A model generated the notes under the pieces. The model did no database searches, had not been told where the DNA came from, and saw nothing but the letters and a program-made list of their open reading frames with translations. Shown piece by piece: positions 33,010-40,951 of a stretch of 52,998 nucleotides of DNA (position 1 is its first letter; each line of letters opens with the position of its first letter). Source of the stretch: Leptolyngbyaceae cyanobacterium CSU_1_4. GTDB taxonomy: Bacteria; Cyanobacteriota; Cyanobacteriia; Elainellales; Elainellaceae. The stretch lies in the NCBI GenBank assembly GCA_012034615.1, contig JAAUPA010000005.1, positions 1 through 52,998 on the forward strand. The letters run 5' to 3'. The position numbers were made by a program, and so were the translations under genes.

Positions 33010-33633
33010 CTACTCGGCTTTTGGCTTAAGAACTTTTGCCGGAATGCCAACAGCGGTCTCTCCAGCAGGCACATCGCTCAGCACGACTGCATTGGCACCA
33101 ATGTTAACGTCATCACTCAAATGAACCTGACCGAGAATTTTTGCCCCGGCTCCGATGTTAACCCGATCGCCCAAAATGGGTGCTTCCAAGGGGCGATCGA
33201 GATAGCGGTTCCCCAAAGTGACCCCCTGTCGAATAATGCAGTCATCGCCAATGACGCAGTTCCCATGAATGACGATTGCCCCTTGATGCTCAATCACGAC
33301 TCGCCGCCCCAGTTGTACGGTGTAGGGCAAATCAATGCCGTAGGTGTTCCGAACTCTGCGATAAAGCGATCGATAGAAAATGCTGAGCGGGGCACGTAGC
33401 AAAATCGGTTTAATCGACATTCGCCAAACCCCAAACCGTTGGATCGCCACCGCCTGGAATCCAGGTTTAGTCCAATCGCGCCCATGTGCCTCCCAGTCTT
33501 CCTGAAGCTGCTGCCAGAAGGCGATCGACGCTGCCGAATTCTCCCCTGCTGATGGCTCCACTGCCCGATCGCCCTGATCGCCCTGATCAATCGTTGTGCC
33601 CACCAAGTTATTAGGAACTTTAACTTCGTTCAA
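33010..33633 (-). CDS. Hexapeptide-repeat acyltransferase, serine acetyltransferase-like
   Basis: The 207-residue protein has an N-terminal helical part (FWQQLQEDWEAHGRDWTKPG) and a left-handed beta-helix built from hexapeptide repeats (IHGNCVIGDDCIIRQGVTLG, IGAGAKILGQVHLSDDVNIG). It ends IPAKVLKPKAE. The fold is that of CysE-type O-acetyltransferases. Beside a glycosyltransferase and EPS export genes, an O-acetylation role on a sugar or a general serine acetyltransferase role are both possible. The likely start is TTG at 33633, overlapping the GT2 stop (TTGA), with GGAG about 7 bases upstream; translational coupling is probable. The stop is directly adjacent to the recJ start. Confidence 0.82.
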   Translation of the reverse strand: MNEVKVPNNLVGTTIDQGDQGDRAVEPSAGENSAASIAFWQQLQEDWEAHGRDWTKPGFQAVAIQRFGVWRMSIKPILLRAPLSIFYRSLYRRVRNTYGIDLPYTVQLGRRVVIEHQGAIVIHGNCVIGDDCIIRQGVTLGNRYLDRPLEAPILGDRVNIGAGAKILGQVHLSDDVNIGANAVVLSDVPAGETAVGIPAKVLKPKAE

Positions 33634-34625
33634 ATCTCTCCACCTCCCTTTAGCAGCACGCTATTCAGGATAAAATCTCCCAACATGTTAGGCGGATCAT
33701 CATCCGGTTTCTGCTGAATCATCTGTCGCATCCGCCACGCCATAAAGCCTGAAGCCCAAGCAATTTCGGTTAAAACAGCATAGCCCCACCCATAGTTTTT
33801 AACAAAGAACCGTCGCCGCGAATCAAACCAATAAGTTGGGCGGCGCTTGGCTTTGCGCTTAGTATCTGTGACCCCTGAGCTTTGCCCCACATAATGAACC
33901 ACCCGGCTTTCAGGAACATACCAACAAGACCATCCTGCCTTGTTAGCTGCCACACAAAAGTCCACTTCCTCAAAATACAAGAAATATTTCTCATCCATCA
34001 AGCCAGCGGTTTCAAACACCTGTCGCCGCACCATCATGCTGGCTCCAGCGACCCAATCGACTTGCTGAATCACGTCAGTCACGGGCAAGATTGGCACAAT
34101 CCGTTGGGCTAGGAGCTGAGTCACCAAGCCCAGCCGCAAGCCGCTATCCAACTCGCTCCAAACGTTAGGAAACCGAAATGCCGAACATTGGGGCGTTCCA
34201 TCAGGATCTTCGAGGCGGCTACCCGCAATTCCGGCTGCGGGTGTTTTGTCCATAAAATCCACCAAAGCTTGTAGCGCGCCGGGTCGCACCACCGTATCGG
34301 GGTTGAGTAGCAAAATATAGTCGGGGGGGGAGTCTTCAGCCAAGGCAGGGCGAATTGCAACGTTATTGCCAAAGGCGTAGCCTCCATTGCGGTCTTGGGG
34401 CAGAAAGGTGACCCAATCCCAGTGTTCAGTGGCGATCGCGGCTGAAATTTTTTCAACTGAGCCATCTGCCGAATTATTGTCTACAACGGTTACCTGTGTT
34501 CCGGGCAAAGCCTCCACCTCTTGAAGGAGAGAGTGCAAGCAAGCGATCGTTAATTCTGGGGTTCGATAGTTGAGAATAATGATCCTAAGACGAGCGCACG
34601 ACGGGGTAGGTGTGACAGCAGACAT
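33630..34625 (-). CDS. Family 2 glycosyltransferase
   Basis: The 331-residue protein is a GT-A fold, inverting GT2 enzyme. It shows IIILNYRTPELTIACLHSLL at the N-terminus, the VVDNNSADGSVEKI nucleotide-sugar loop, the DXD-like LLNPDTVVRPGAL (about residue 107) and FLYFEEVDFCVAANKAGW (about residue 220) with the ED catalytic-base region. It resembles rhamnosyltransferase-like WbbL proteins. There is no clear multi-span membrane domain, only a hydrophobic C-terminal stretch (YAVLTEIAWASGFMAWRM). ATG at 34625. It begins the minus-strand arm of the polysaccharide locus and is divergent from the Wza/Wzc genes. Confidence 0.88.
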   Translation of the reverse strand: MSAVTPTPSCARLRIIILNYRTPELTIACLHSLLQEVEALPGTQVTVVDNNSADGSVEKISAAIATEHWDWVTFLPQDRNGGYAFGNNVAIRPALAEDSPPDYILLLNPDTVVRPGALQALVDFMDKTPAAGIAGSRLEDPDGTPQCSAFRFPNVWSELDSGLRLGLVTQLLAQRIVPILPVTDVIQQVDWVAGASMMVRRQVFETAGLMDEKYFLYFEEVDFCVAANKAGWSCWYVPESRVVHYVGQSSGVTDTKRKAKRRPTYWFDSRRRFFVKNYGWGYAVLTEIAWASGFMAWRMRQMIQQKPDDDPPNMLGDFILNSVLLKGGGEI

Positions 34626-35187
34626 GAGGATTCTCTAAAAAGAACAGAAGAAAAATTAAGTCGAGGTCAACAAGGGAGCCAGAGGGCAAAATAATTAAGC
34701 AGCAAAAGAAAACGATGATTGTCTAGACAAGCGGACAATTTCATAAATCAATTCTACGTAATACCTAAAGATTTTTTAGAAAAGAATTGATTGTACATCT
34801 TCAATAACTGACCCCTCTTGCAGATCCTCTCCTCAACCTTAGTCAAATCTTTGGAGAAAGAGATTAAAAACCCATGAGCGATGTGTTGGTTTATACGGAT
34901 ATTTCATCAAGATGTCATATTGATTTGATGAAAAAACTATAAAAGTCTGACTGTGACCCGTAGTTTTAGGCTTGACCGTTAACAACTTTGTGATAGTTTG
35001 GATGGAGATTTCAGGCATAATTCTCCCGATAGCTTAGTAACTTCTACGTATATAGAGATCGAGAGATCGCACACAGACCCGAAAGGATAGCTTAGGGCGA
35101 AATGGGAAAGCAATCTAGAGCGCAGTTAAGCAGGTCGATTTTTCTACAAAAACTTCATTCCGATTCTTTAGGATTTTAGTAAAAGTT
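34626..35187. promoter_or_regulatory. Divergent promoter region of the exopolysaccharide locus
   Basis: 562 bp between divergent genes, clearly AT-richer than the flanks. Two inverted repeats stand out: AATCAATTCT (34746-34755) with AGAATTGATT (34783-34792), enclosing CTAAA/TTTAG, and TTTCATCAA (34912-34920) with TTGATGAAA (34925-34933). They could be operators or RNA hairpins. I see no gene, and cannot assign promoter boxes. Confidence 0.5.
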
Positions 35188-36540
35188 ATGAGAGCGACGG
35201 TCAAGCATATCCCAAAGGCTGAGTCCTGCAAAATTTCTATAACTCCTATGGCGTTTGAGCATCAAAGATCGGTTTTGGTTTTTGAGATTTCTACTTTCAG
35301 TAGGTTGGGGCAGGTACTCCGGCCGCTGGGGCTAGCCGCTCTGGTTTGGGCCGCGAGTCTCGGGGCTACTTCTGCACAGGCGCAAACTCCGGTTGCACCG
35401 CCACCTGCACCTTCAGCGTCTCCGGCTCCACCCGTTGTCCCAACGCCATCGGCAAGTCCGGCAACGCCTCGTCCAGCAACGTCTAGTCCGCCAGCGCCTT
35501 TAACTCCTAGTCGGCTCACTGTGCCGCGCACCCAGGTTCCGACGACAGGATATCAGGAAGAAGAATATCGGCTTGGACCCGGTGATCAAATTGGGATAGA
35601 TGTTTTTGATGTTCCAGAATTGAGTGGGGCTGAGGGGCAACAGGTCGTGCTGATTGACGGTTCGGTCAACTTGCCTTGGGTGGGTAAAATTAAGCTGCAA
35701 GGATTAACGCTATCTGCGGCGGCTGACCGCCTAGAGAATGCCTATGCGCCGTATATTCGCAATCCTTTAATTACGGTTAATCTTTTGACTGCTCGGACTC
35801 TGCGGGTAAACGTTGTGGGTGCCGTAAAGCGTCCAGGGTCTTACATTATCAGTCCTGAAGGGCAAACCAACCAAATTTTGGTGGGCGATGCGGCAGTAGC
35901 CGGGGGGGGGATTGCGAGCCAATGGCCGACGGTAACCCAAGCACTTCAACAGGCTGGCGGCATTACTCAACTGGCTAATCTTCGGGAAGTGCAGGTGAAT
36001 CGCCCTCAGCCGGACGGCTCTCAGCAAACGATTAAGGTGAATCTTTGGGAGTTACTCCGATCGGGGCAAATTCAACAAGATGTTGCTTTGCGCGATCGCG
36101 ATACCCTAGTGGTGCCCCAATCTGCCTCCCTCAGTCCTGAGGAAGCTCTGCTCAATGGTTCTTCGAGCTTTGCCCCCGCCACTATTTTGGTCAATGTGGT
36201 TGGAGAGGTCAAAGCTCCAGGGACAGTTGAAGTTGCACCTAATACCTCTTTGAACCAAGCCTTGCTGACAGCAGGTGGCTTTGAGAGCAGGAGAGCTAGA
36301 AGAAAAGATGTCATTTTAGTTCGCCTCAACCCCGATGGCACAGCGGTTCGGCGAACTATTCCGATTGATTTGACTGCGGGGATTAATGAAGAAACGAATC
36401 CCTCGCTGCGAGAGTTTGACACCATTGTAGTGGGGCGATCGGGGATAGCTCAAACGGGCGATACCCTCGACAATTTCTTTAGACCCTTGGGGAACATCTT
36501 CGGAATCTTCAATGTCTTCGACATCTTCAACAATGATTAG
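35188..36540 (+). CDS. Polysaccharide export outer-membrane protein (Wza/KpsD-like, SLBB domains)
   Basis: The 450-residue protein forms the outer-membrane export channel for exopolysaccharide. After a hydrophobic signal segment (RPLGLAALVWAASLGATSAQA, about residues 45-66) comes a Pro/Ala/Ser-rich linker (about 67-120). The Poly_export domain begins YRLGPGDQIGIDVFDVPEL (about 131). Two SLBB domains follow: RTLRVNVVGAVKRPGSY with VTQALQQAGGITQLAN, and TILVNVVGEVKAPGTVEV with LNQALLTAGGFESRRA. ATG at 35188 opens the frame; ATG at 35248 is an alternative. The gene pairs with the Wzc-like gene 104 bp downstream. There is no lipobox cysteine, unlike E. coli Wza, as is common in cyanobacteria. Confidence 0.88.
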   Translation: MRATVKHIPKAESCKISITPMAFEHQRSVLVFEISTFSRLGQVLRPLGLAALVWAASLGATSAQAQTPVAPPPAPSASPAPPVVPTPSASPATPRPATSSPPAPLTPSRLTVPRTQVPTTGYQEEEYRLGPGDQIGIDVFDVPELSGAEGQQVVLIDGSVNLPWVGKIKLQGLTLSAAADRLENAYAPYIRNPLITVNLLTARTLRVNVVGAVKRPGSYIISPEGQTNQILVGDAAVAGGGIASQWPTVTQALQQAGGITQLANLREVQVNRPQPDGSQQTIKVNLWELLRSGQIQQDVALRDRDTLVVPQSASLSPEEALLNGSSSFAPATILVNVVGEVKAPGTVEVAPNTSLNQALLTAGGFESRRARRKDVILVRLNPDGTAVRRTIPIDLTAGINEETNPSLREFDTIVVGRSGIAQTGDTLDNFFRPLGNIFGIFNVFDIFNND

Positions 36541-36644
36541 TGAATGATTAGTCGGCTGAAACCGGTGGCGATTAAACCTCCGGTTTTTCTGGGGATTAGG
36601 TGGTTGGAGCAATTTGAGCTAATTTGAGCGAAACAGAGGGCAAC

Positions 36645-38942
36645 ATGGAGACAGAGCAGACATCTCAAAGCTTGGCACCCATCGTCAGGGCTAGACCCCC
36701 GCTGATGCCGCCATCATCAGACCTGGAAGATGACGATAATCTTCCTAATCGAGGGATAAACTTGCGATCGCTGGGCAGAACCTTGCAGCGGCAGGCACTT
36801 TTAATTGCAGGAGTCACGACCGCAATTACTGTCGCGGCGGCGTGGCAAGCCATGCGCATCCCCGACGTTTACCAAGGAAACTTCCAAATTTTGGTGGAGC
36901 CGGTTTCCAACGAGGCAAGAACCTCTGATCCTTCCAACTTGACTCGGAATGCGTCGGGCGGGGTTCCTGATCGAGATAATTTCACGGTCGATTATCCTAC
37001 CCAACTTGAGATTCTGCAAAGTCCTACCCGATTGAACCAGATTGTGCAGGAAACTCAAACCCAGTTTCCTGATTTTACGTACGAGGAGCTAAAAGCCGGG
37101 CTGAAAGTTGAGCGGCTTGCCCCCGAAGACAGCCCAGATCCGACCAAAATTATTAAAGTGACCTTTGAGGGGAGCGACGAAGCGCTGGTTCAAAAGGTCT
37201 TGAAGGTGACTGCGGCTCGGTATCTTCAATACAGTTTGGAAGAGCGCAAAACTCGCTCAGGAGAAGGAATTAAGTTTATTGATGATCAATTGCCTGAAGT
37301 TAAGCAACGGGTGAATAATCTTCAAAATGATTTGCAAAACCTGCAACAGCAATACGAACTCGTTGATCCGGCAACGCAAGGCGGACAGTTGTCTACTCGG
37401 ATTAATGAGATCACAACGCAGCAGTTAGAAACTCAACGAGAACTGGGAGAACAGCGGGTTCTCTTCGCCAACTTGCAGCGACAACTCCAGTTATCTCCTA
37501 ATGAGGCGATCGCCGCCTCTGCATTAAGCGAAGACCCGACCTATCAGGCATCTAAAGCATCCCTTCAGGAAGTTCAAACCCAAATTGCGACTGAGCTGGC
37601 TCGCTTTAACGAAGAAGCGCCCTTGATCCAGTCTCTGCGAGAACGGGAAAGGAACATCTTGGCGCTCATGACGGGGCAAGCTCAAGCGGTAGTGGGTCAG
37701 AATCTGAGAGGGGGCACGAGTAATTCCCAGGTTTCAGCGTTCCAAAACTCAGTCCGGATTGGACTGATTGGGCAACTGGTGGAAGCGGGTAACCAAATTC
37801 AAATCTTGGAAGCTCGTAACCAGGCGGTGAACCAATCCAAAGGTGCATTTGAAGCTCGCCTCCAGCGATTCCCCGCGATCGCCCGCCGCTACAACGACCT
37901 CATCCGCGAACTAGATATTTCGACCCAAACCCTCAATCGTCTTCAAACCCAGCAAGAATCGCTGCGCGTTGAAACCGCCCAAACCGAGGTTCCCTGGGAA
38001 CTCATCTCCGAACCCCTGGTTCCTCGGGACGAAGACGGGAACCCCGTGCCTCTCCCTTCCAAAGCTTCCCGTTGGGTTCTGGGCGGTGTTGCTCTAGGAC
38101 TGCTCCTAGGCTCTCTGCTGGCACTGCTTCTAGAAAAATATCGCAACGTCTTTTACTCAGTCGAAGATATTCAGGAGAGCATTCAACTCCCCTTAGTTGG
38201 AATTATTCCATTTTCTAGAGGCGCAAAACAGGCGCTTGATTTTCCTTCAGCGTTTGGTTCAGTAGATGATGTGGCGGTAGGCGACAGCCGCCTCGGTACT
38301 GCTTTGTTCCGAGAAGCCTTTAGCGATCTTTACTCCAACATTCGTCTCTCTCAACCACCAATTCATTCCTTAATGGTGGCTTCGCCCGAAGCCGGTGACG
38401 GTAAGACCACCATTGCGGTTTATCTGGCTCAAACCGCCGCTGGTGCAGGGCAGCGAGTGCTGCTCGTAGACACTAATATGCGCCAACCCCAAGTTCATAA
38501 CCGCCTAGATGTGCCCAATACAGGGGGCTTAAGCGGTGTGCTTGCCCGTGGCTTTAATGTGGAAGAATTTATTCAACAGTCGCCTCTTGATGACAATTTG
38601 TATGTGCTCACAGCCGGACCCGCAGTTCCCGGTTCAGCTCGACTGCTGGGCTCTGACCCAATGAAGCAACTGATGGATAAGTTTCAACAGCAGTATGACC
38701 TGGTTATTTATGACACGCCTCATCTGTACGGCTTGACCGATGCTAGTTTCCTGACGACCCAAGTAGACGAGGTCTTGATGGTGATTGCGGCTAACCGCAC
38801 AAATCGGACTTCAGTTGAACGGGTACTCAGTAAGCTGATGACCTTACGCTTACCCAGTATCAGTATGGTGACTAATTACTTGAGAGAGCATAACAGCCCA
38901 ACGGCTCAAAACCGCAGCAGTTCTGCGTTCAGTCGTCGGTAG
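36645..38942 (+). CDS. Wzc/GumC-like polysaccharide co-polymerase with BY-kinase-type ATPase domain
   Basis: This inner-membrane protein controls chain length and export with the Wza-like channel. The 765 residues comprise an N-terminal membrane helix (ALLIAGVTTAITVAAAW), a Wzz domain (VYQGNFQILVEPV), a long periplasmic coiled coil (about 190-430) and a second membrane helix (GGVALGLLLGSLLALLL). A cytosolic domain follows, with Walker A ASPEAGDGKTTIA, A' LLVDTNMRQPQ and B VIYDTP. There is no C-terminal tyrosine cluster (the tail is Ser/Arg-rich), so classical BY-kinase autophosphorylation there is unlikely. I chose ATG at 36645, with GAGGG just upstream, over TTG at 36624. Confidence 0.88.
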   Translation: METEQTSQSLAPIVRARPPLMPPSSDLEDDDNLPNRGINLRSLGRTLQRQALLIAGVTTAITVAAAWQAMRIPDVYQGNFQILVEPVSNEARTSDPSNLTRNASGGVPDRDNFTVDYPTQLEILQSPTRLNQIVQETQTQFPDFTYEELKAGLKVERLAPEDSPDPTKIIKVTFEGSDEALVQKVLKVTAARYLQYSLEERKTRSGEGIKFIDDQLPEVKQRVNNLQNDLQNLQQQYELVDPATQGGQLSTRINEITTQQLETQRELGEQRVLFANLQRQLQLSPNEAIAASALSEDPTYQASKASLQEVQTQIATELARFNEEAPLIQSLRERERNILALMTGQAQAVVGQNLRGGTSNSQVSAFQNSVRIGLIGQLVEAGNQIQILEARNQAVNQSKGAFEARLQRFPAIARRYNDLIRELDISTQTLNRLQTQQESLRVETAQTEVPWELISEPLVPRDEDGNPVPLPSKASRWVLGGVALGLLLGSLLALLLEKYRNVFYSVEDIQESIQLPLVGIIPFSRGAKQALDFPSAFGSVDDVAVGDSRLGTALFREAFSDLYSNIRLSQPPIHSLMVASPEAGDGKTTIAVYLAQTAAGAGQRVLLVDTNMRQPQVHNRLDVPNTGGLSGVLARGFNVEEFIQQSPLDDNLYVLTAGPAVPGSARLLGSDPMKQLMDKFQQQYDLVIYDTPHLYGLTDASFLTTQVDEVLMVIAANRTNRTSVERVLSKLMTLRLPSISMVTNYLREHNSPTAQNRSSSAFSRR

Positions 38943-38996
38943 AGGCATATTCTCACTCTTATCCCCTCGCCATGTTCGCAGTCCTTCGTTCCGCTC

Positions 38997-39867
38997 TCAA
39001 GTTGTTGTCAAACTGGCGGCTGAGAGCATATTGCGACGACGGATGGGTTTGGCAATTAACGTGATAATGGTGACTTCTGGAGGGCAAAATAGCCGCCCAG
39101 GGGCATAGGTGCCTAGTCCTCGGTTGACGTAAAGGGTGTTTGTGCCCACGCTGTGCAGCCCTTCTGACCATTCCCAATGACGGACGATCCGGCTGCTTTT
39201 GCCTCGTAATAGTGGAAACCAGGGAGCCATATGGCTTCTACCGACCTCTAACCAGCTTGCTAAGGAACCTATCCCTGGAATAACGATTTGTCCGCCGTGG
39301 GTATGCCCGGAGAGCTGGAGATCGACTCGCCAAGCTTGGAGCGGCACAGCGCTGTCGGGATTGTGAGAGAGCACGAGCCGGGGTACCGAGGTGGGAATCT
39401 TGGAGAAAACTGAGGTCGGCTCAAACTCGCGAGACCAAAAGTCTGCTAAGCCGACTAGCGGGAACTCTGGCCCCCCAAGGGTAGGCGATTTGATTCCAGA
39501 GGACGTGAATGCCAACCTGGGTTAAGGCGTGGGTCACTGTGGTTTGAAAGCCGGGGCGGTAGTGATCGTGGTTTCCTAATATGGCGTAGACCCCAAGGTG
39601 GCTGTGAAGCTGCTGAAGCGATCGCGCTAGGGCTTCCATTGGCGCGGTAGAGTCAGTAATGTAGTCTCCTGTTAACACGATCAGATCAGGCTGGGCTTGG
39701 TTGGTGATGGCGATCGCCTCTGCCAACATTTCGTCCGAGAGCCGGAGCCCATCGTAGTGCAGATCTGAGAGCTGTACGAGTCTGGTTCCTTCTAAAGATT
39801 CGGGTAATCCAGCAATTTCGATCGTCAGTCTTTCCACACTTAATGAGCTTGACAAAATCTTGTGCAT
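38997..39867 (-). CDS. Metallophosphoesterase (YkuE-like; frameshifted as sequenced)
   Basis: A calcineurin-like phosphatase with all four metal motifs: QLSDLHYDG (about residue 33), LTGDYITD (about 65), ILGNHDHYRPG (about 98) and LSGHTHGGQIVIPG in the second frame. Removing one C from the plus-strand six-C run at 39471-39476 restores QIAYPWGPEFPLVGLADFW and joins 39867-39421 with 39515-38997 into 289 residues. Members with this layout (LxGTRLVQLSDLHYDG; GRLFCPPEVTIITL near the end) are usually membrane-anchored in Bacillus, but no N-terminal anchor is seen here. The substrate is unknown. The gene stands alone, convergent with the Wzc-like gene. Confidence 0.86.
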
Positions 39868-40201
39868 AATGCCGTTCTTGAGAACCTTTAATTGGGGTAG
39901 GTCTTTATACTTCAGGGCACCTCTAAGTTACTTAGCCTTCAGCAAATTCAAGCTGTCTTGGCTGAATTCGCTAGACACTGCCTAGATCCTAATAATTTTT
40001 ATGCAAAACTGCACCAAGTCGCATCTTTTCCGGCAATATTGAGTCTGGGTCGCTATCTACAGACAGACTTTTTCTTTGATCTACTCTATGATTTTTTGAG
40101 CAGTTTGCATAAACTGATTGGGAAGCATTGCTAAAGAATTGGGGCAAGTTCTAAAATGTGCGGTTAATTCGTGCCTACCTGAATGTAGAGACTTAAATTA
40201 G
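39868..40201. promoter_or_regulatory. Divergent intergenic region before the ppiC-ABC-hlyD cassette
   Basis: 334 bp between divergent genes. It holds a possible hairpin at 39941-39972 (AGCAAATTC ... GAATTCGCT with an inner AGC/GCT pairing). A 9 bp inverted repeat TTATGCAAA (39999-40007) / TTTGCATAA (40104-40112) has its arms about 96 bases apart. No gene or clear promoter box is seen. No short leader-peptide ORF resembling a bacteriocin precursor was found. Confidence 0.4.
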
Positions 40202-40951
40202 ATGGCTGTAGTTTTGCAAATTGATAATCGTTCAATCACGGCTGAAGAAATCTTGCCTTTGCTGGCAGGTTATCAAATGATGCCGCGATTGGTGCAAGAG
40301 ATTTTAATTGATCAGGCGATCGCGCCGGTTGAAGTTACTCCGGAAGAAAACGCCCAGGCAACCGAACATTTTTACACCCAAAATGAAATCGCCTCAGAAG
40401 ACGATCGCCAAGCCTGGTTAGGGCGATACGGCATGACTGCTCAACAGCTCGACTCCCTCGCCACACGGGATCTGCGGATTGACAAATTTAAACAAAAAGT
40501 TTGGGGTCCAAAAGTCGAGTCTTACTTCCTCAGCCGCAAGCACCAGCTAGATAAAGTCATTTACTCATTGATTCGGACTCAGGACGTAGGCATTGCCCAA
40601 GAAATTTATTTTCGGGTGCTGGAAGGCGAACAAACCTTTGCCGAGCTAGCCCGCACTTATTCTCAGGGACCAGAGGCGCAAACGGACGGGCTAATTGGTC
40701 CTGTCGAACTGAGTGTGCCTCATCCGGTGTTAGCGCAATTATTGTCTCTGAGCCAGCCGGGTCACATCAGTGCGCCGACTCGGGTGGGCGAGTGGCTGGT
40801 CTTGGTTCGGTTGGAAAAATTTATTCCGGCACAGCTTGATGACCCCATGCGTCGTCGATTATTGGATGAATGTTTTAATACTTGGCTTCAAGAACAACTC
40901 TCAAAGCTTCAGCCCCTCGCTACTCATACTCTCGCCCCCACCGCCCCATGA
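40202..40951 (+). CDS. Parvulin-type peptidyl-prolyl isomerase (PpiC/SurA-like) of an export cassette
   Basis: The 249-residue protein has an N-terminal SurA-like helical region (EEILPLLAGYQMMPRLVQEI) and a rotamase domain (about 120-215: EQTFAELARTYSQGPEAQTDGLIGPVEL... ISAPTRVGEWLVLVRLEKF). It lacks a signal peptide or membrane segment, so as annotated it would be cytosolic, unlike periplasmic SurA. ATG at 40202. Its stop codon overlaps the ABC transporter start (ATGA at 40948-40951), so translation is coupled. Such isomerases are encoded beside C39-type exporters and HlyD in many cyanobacteria. It probably assists an exported substrate, but which one is unknown. Confidence 0.82.
   Translation: MAVVLQIDNRSITAEEILPLLAGYQMMPRLVQEILIDQAIAPVEVTPEENAQATEHFYTQNEIASEDDRQAWLGRYGMTAQQLDSLATRDLRIDKFKQKVWGPKVESYFLSRKHQLDKVIYSLIRTQDVGIAQEIYFRVLEGEQTFAELARTYSQGPEAQTDGLIGPVELSVPHPVLAQLLSLSQPGHISAPTRVGEWLVLVRLEKFIPAQLDDPMRRRLLDECFNTWLQEQLSKLQPLATHTLAPTAP

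Noticed and set aside
35262-35531. Gly/Ala-rich minus-strand ORF opposite the Wza-like gene
   Set aside because: It is the reverse complement of the Pro/Ala/Ser-rich linker and signal region; its low complexity is explained by that.
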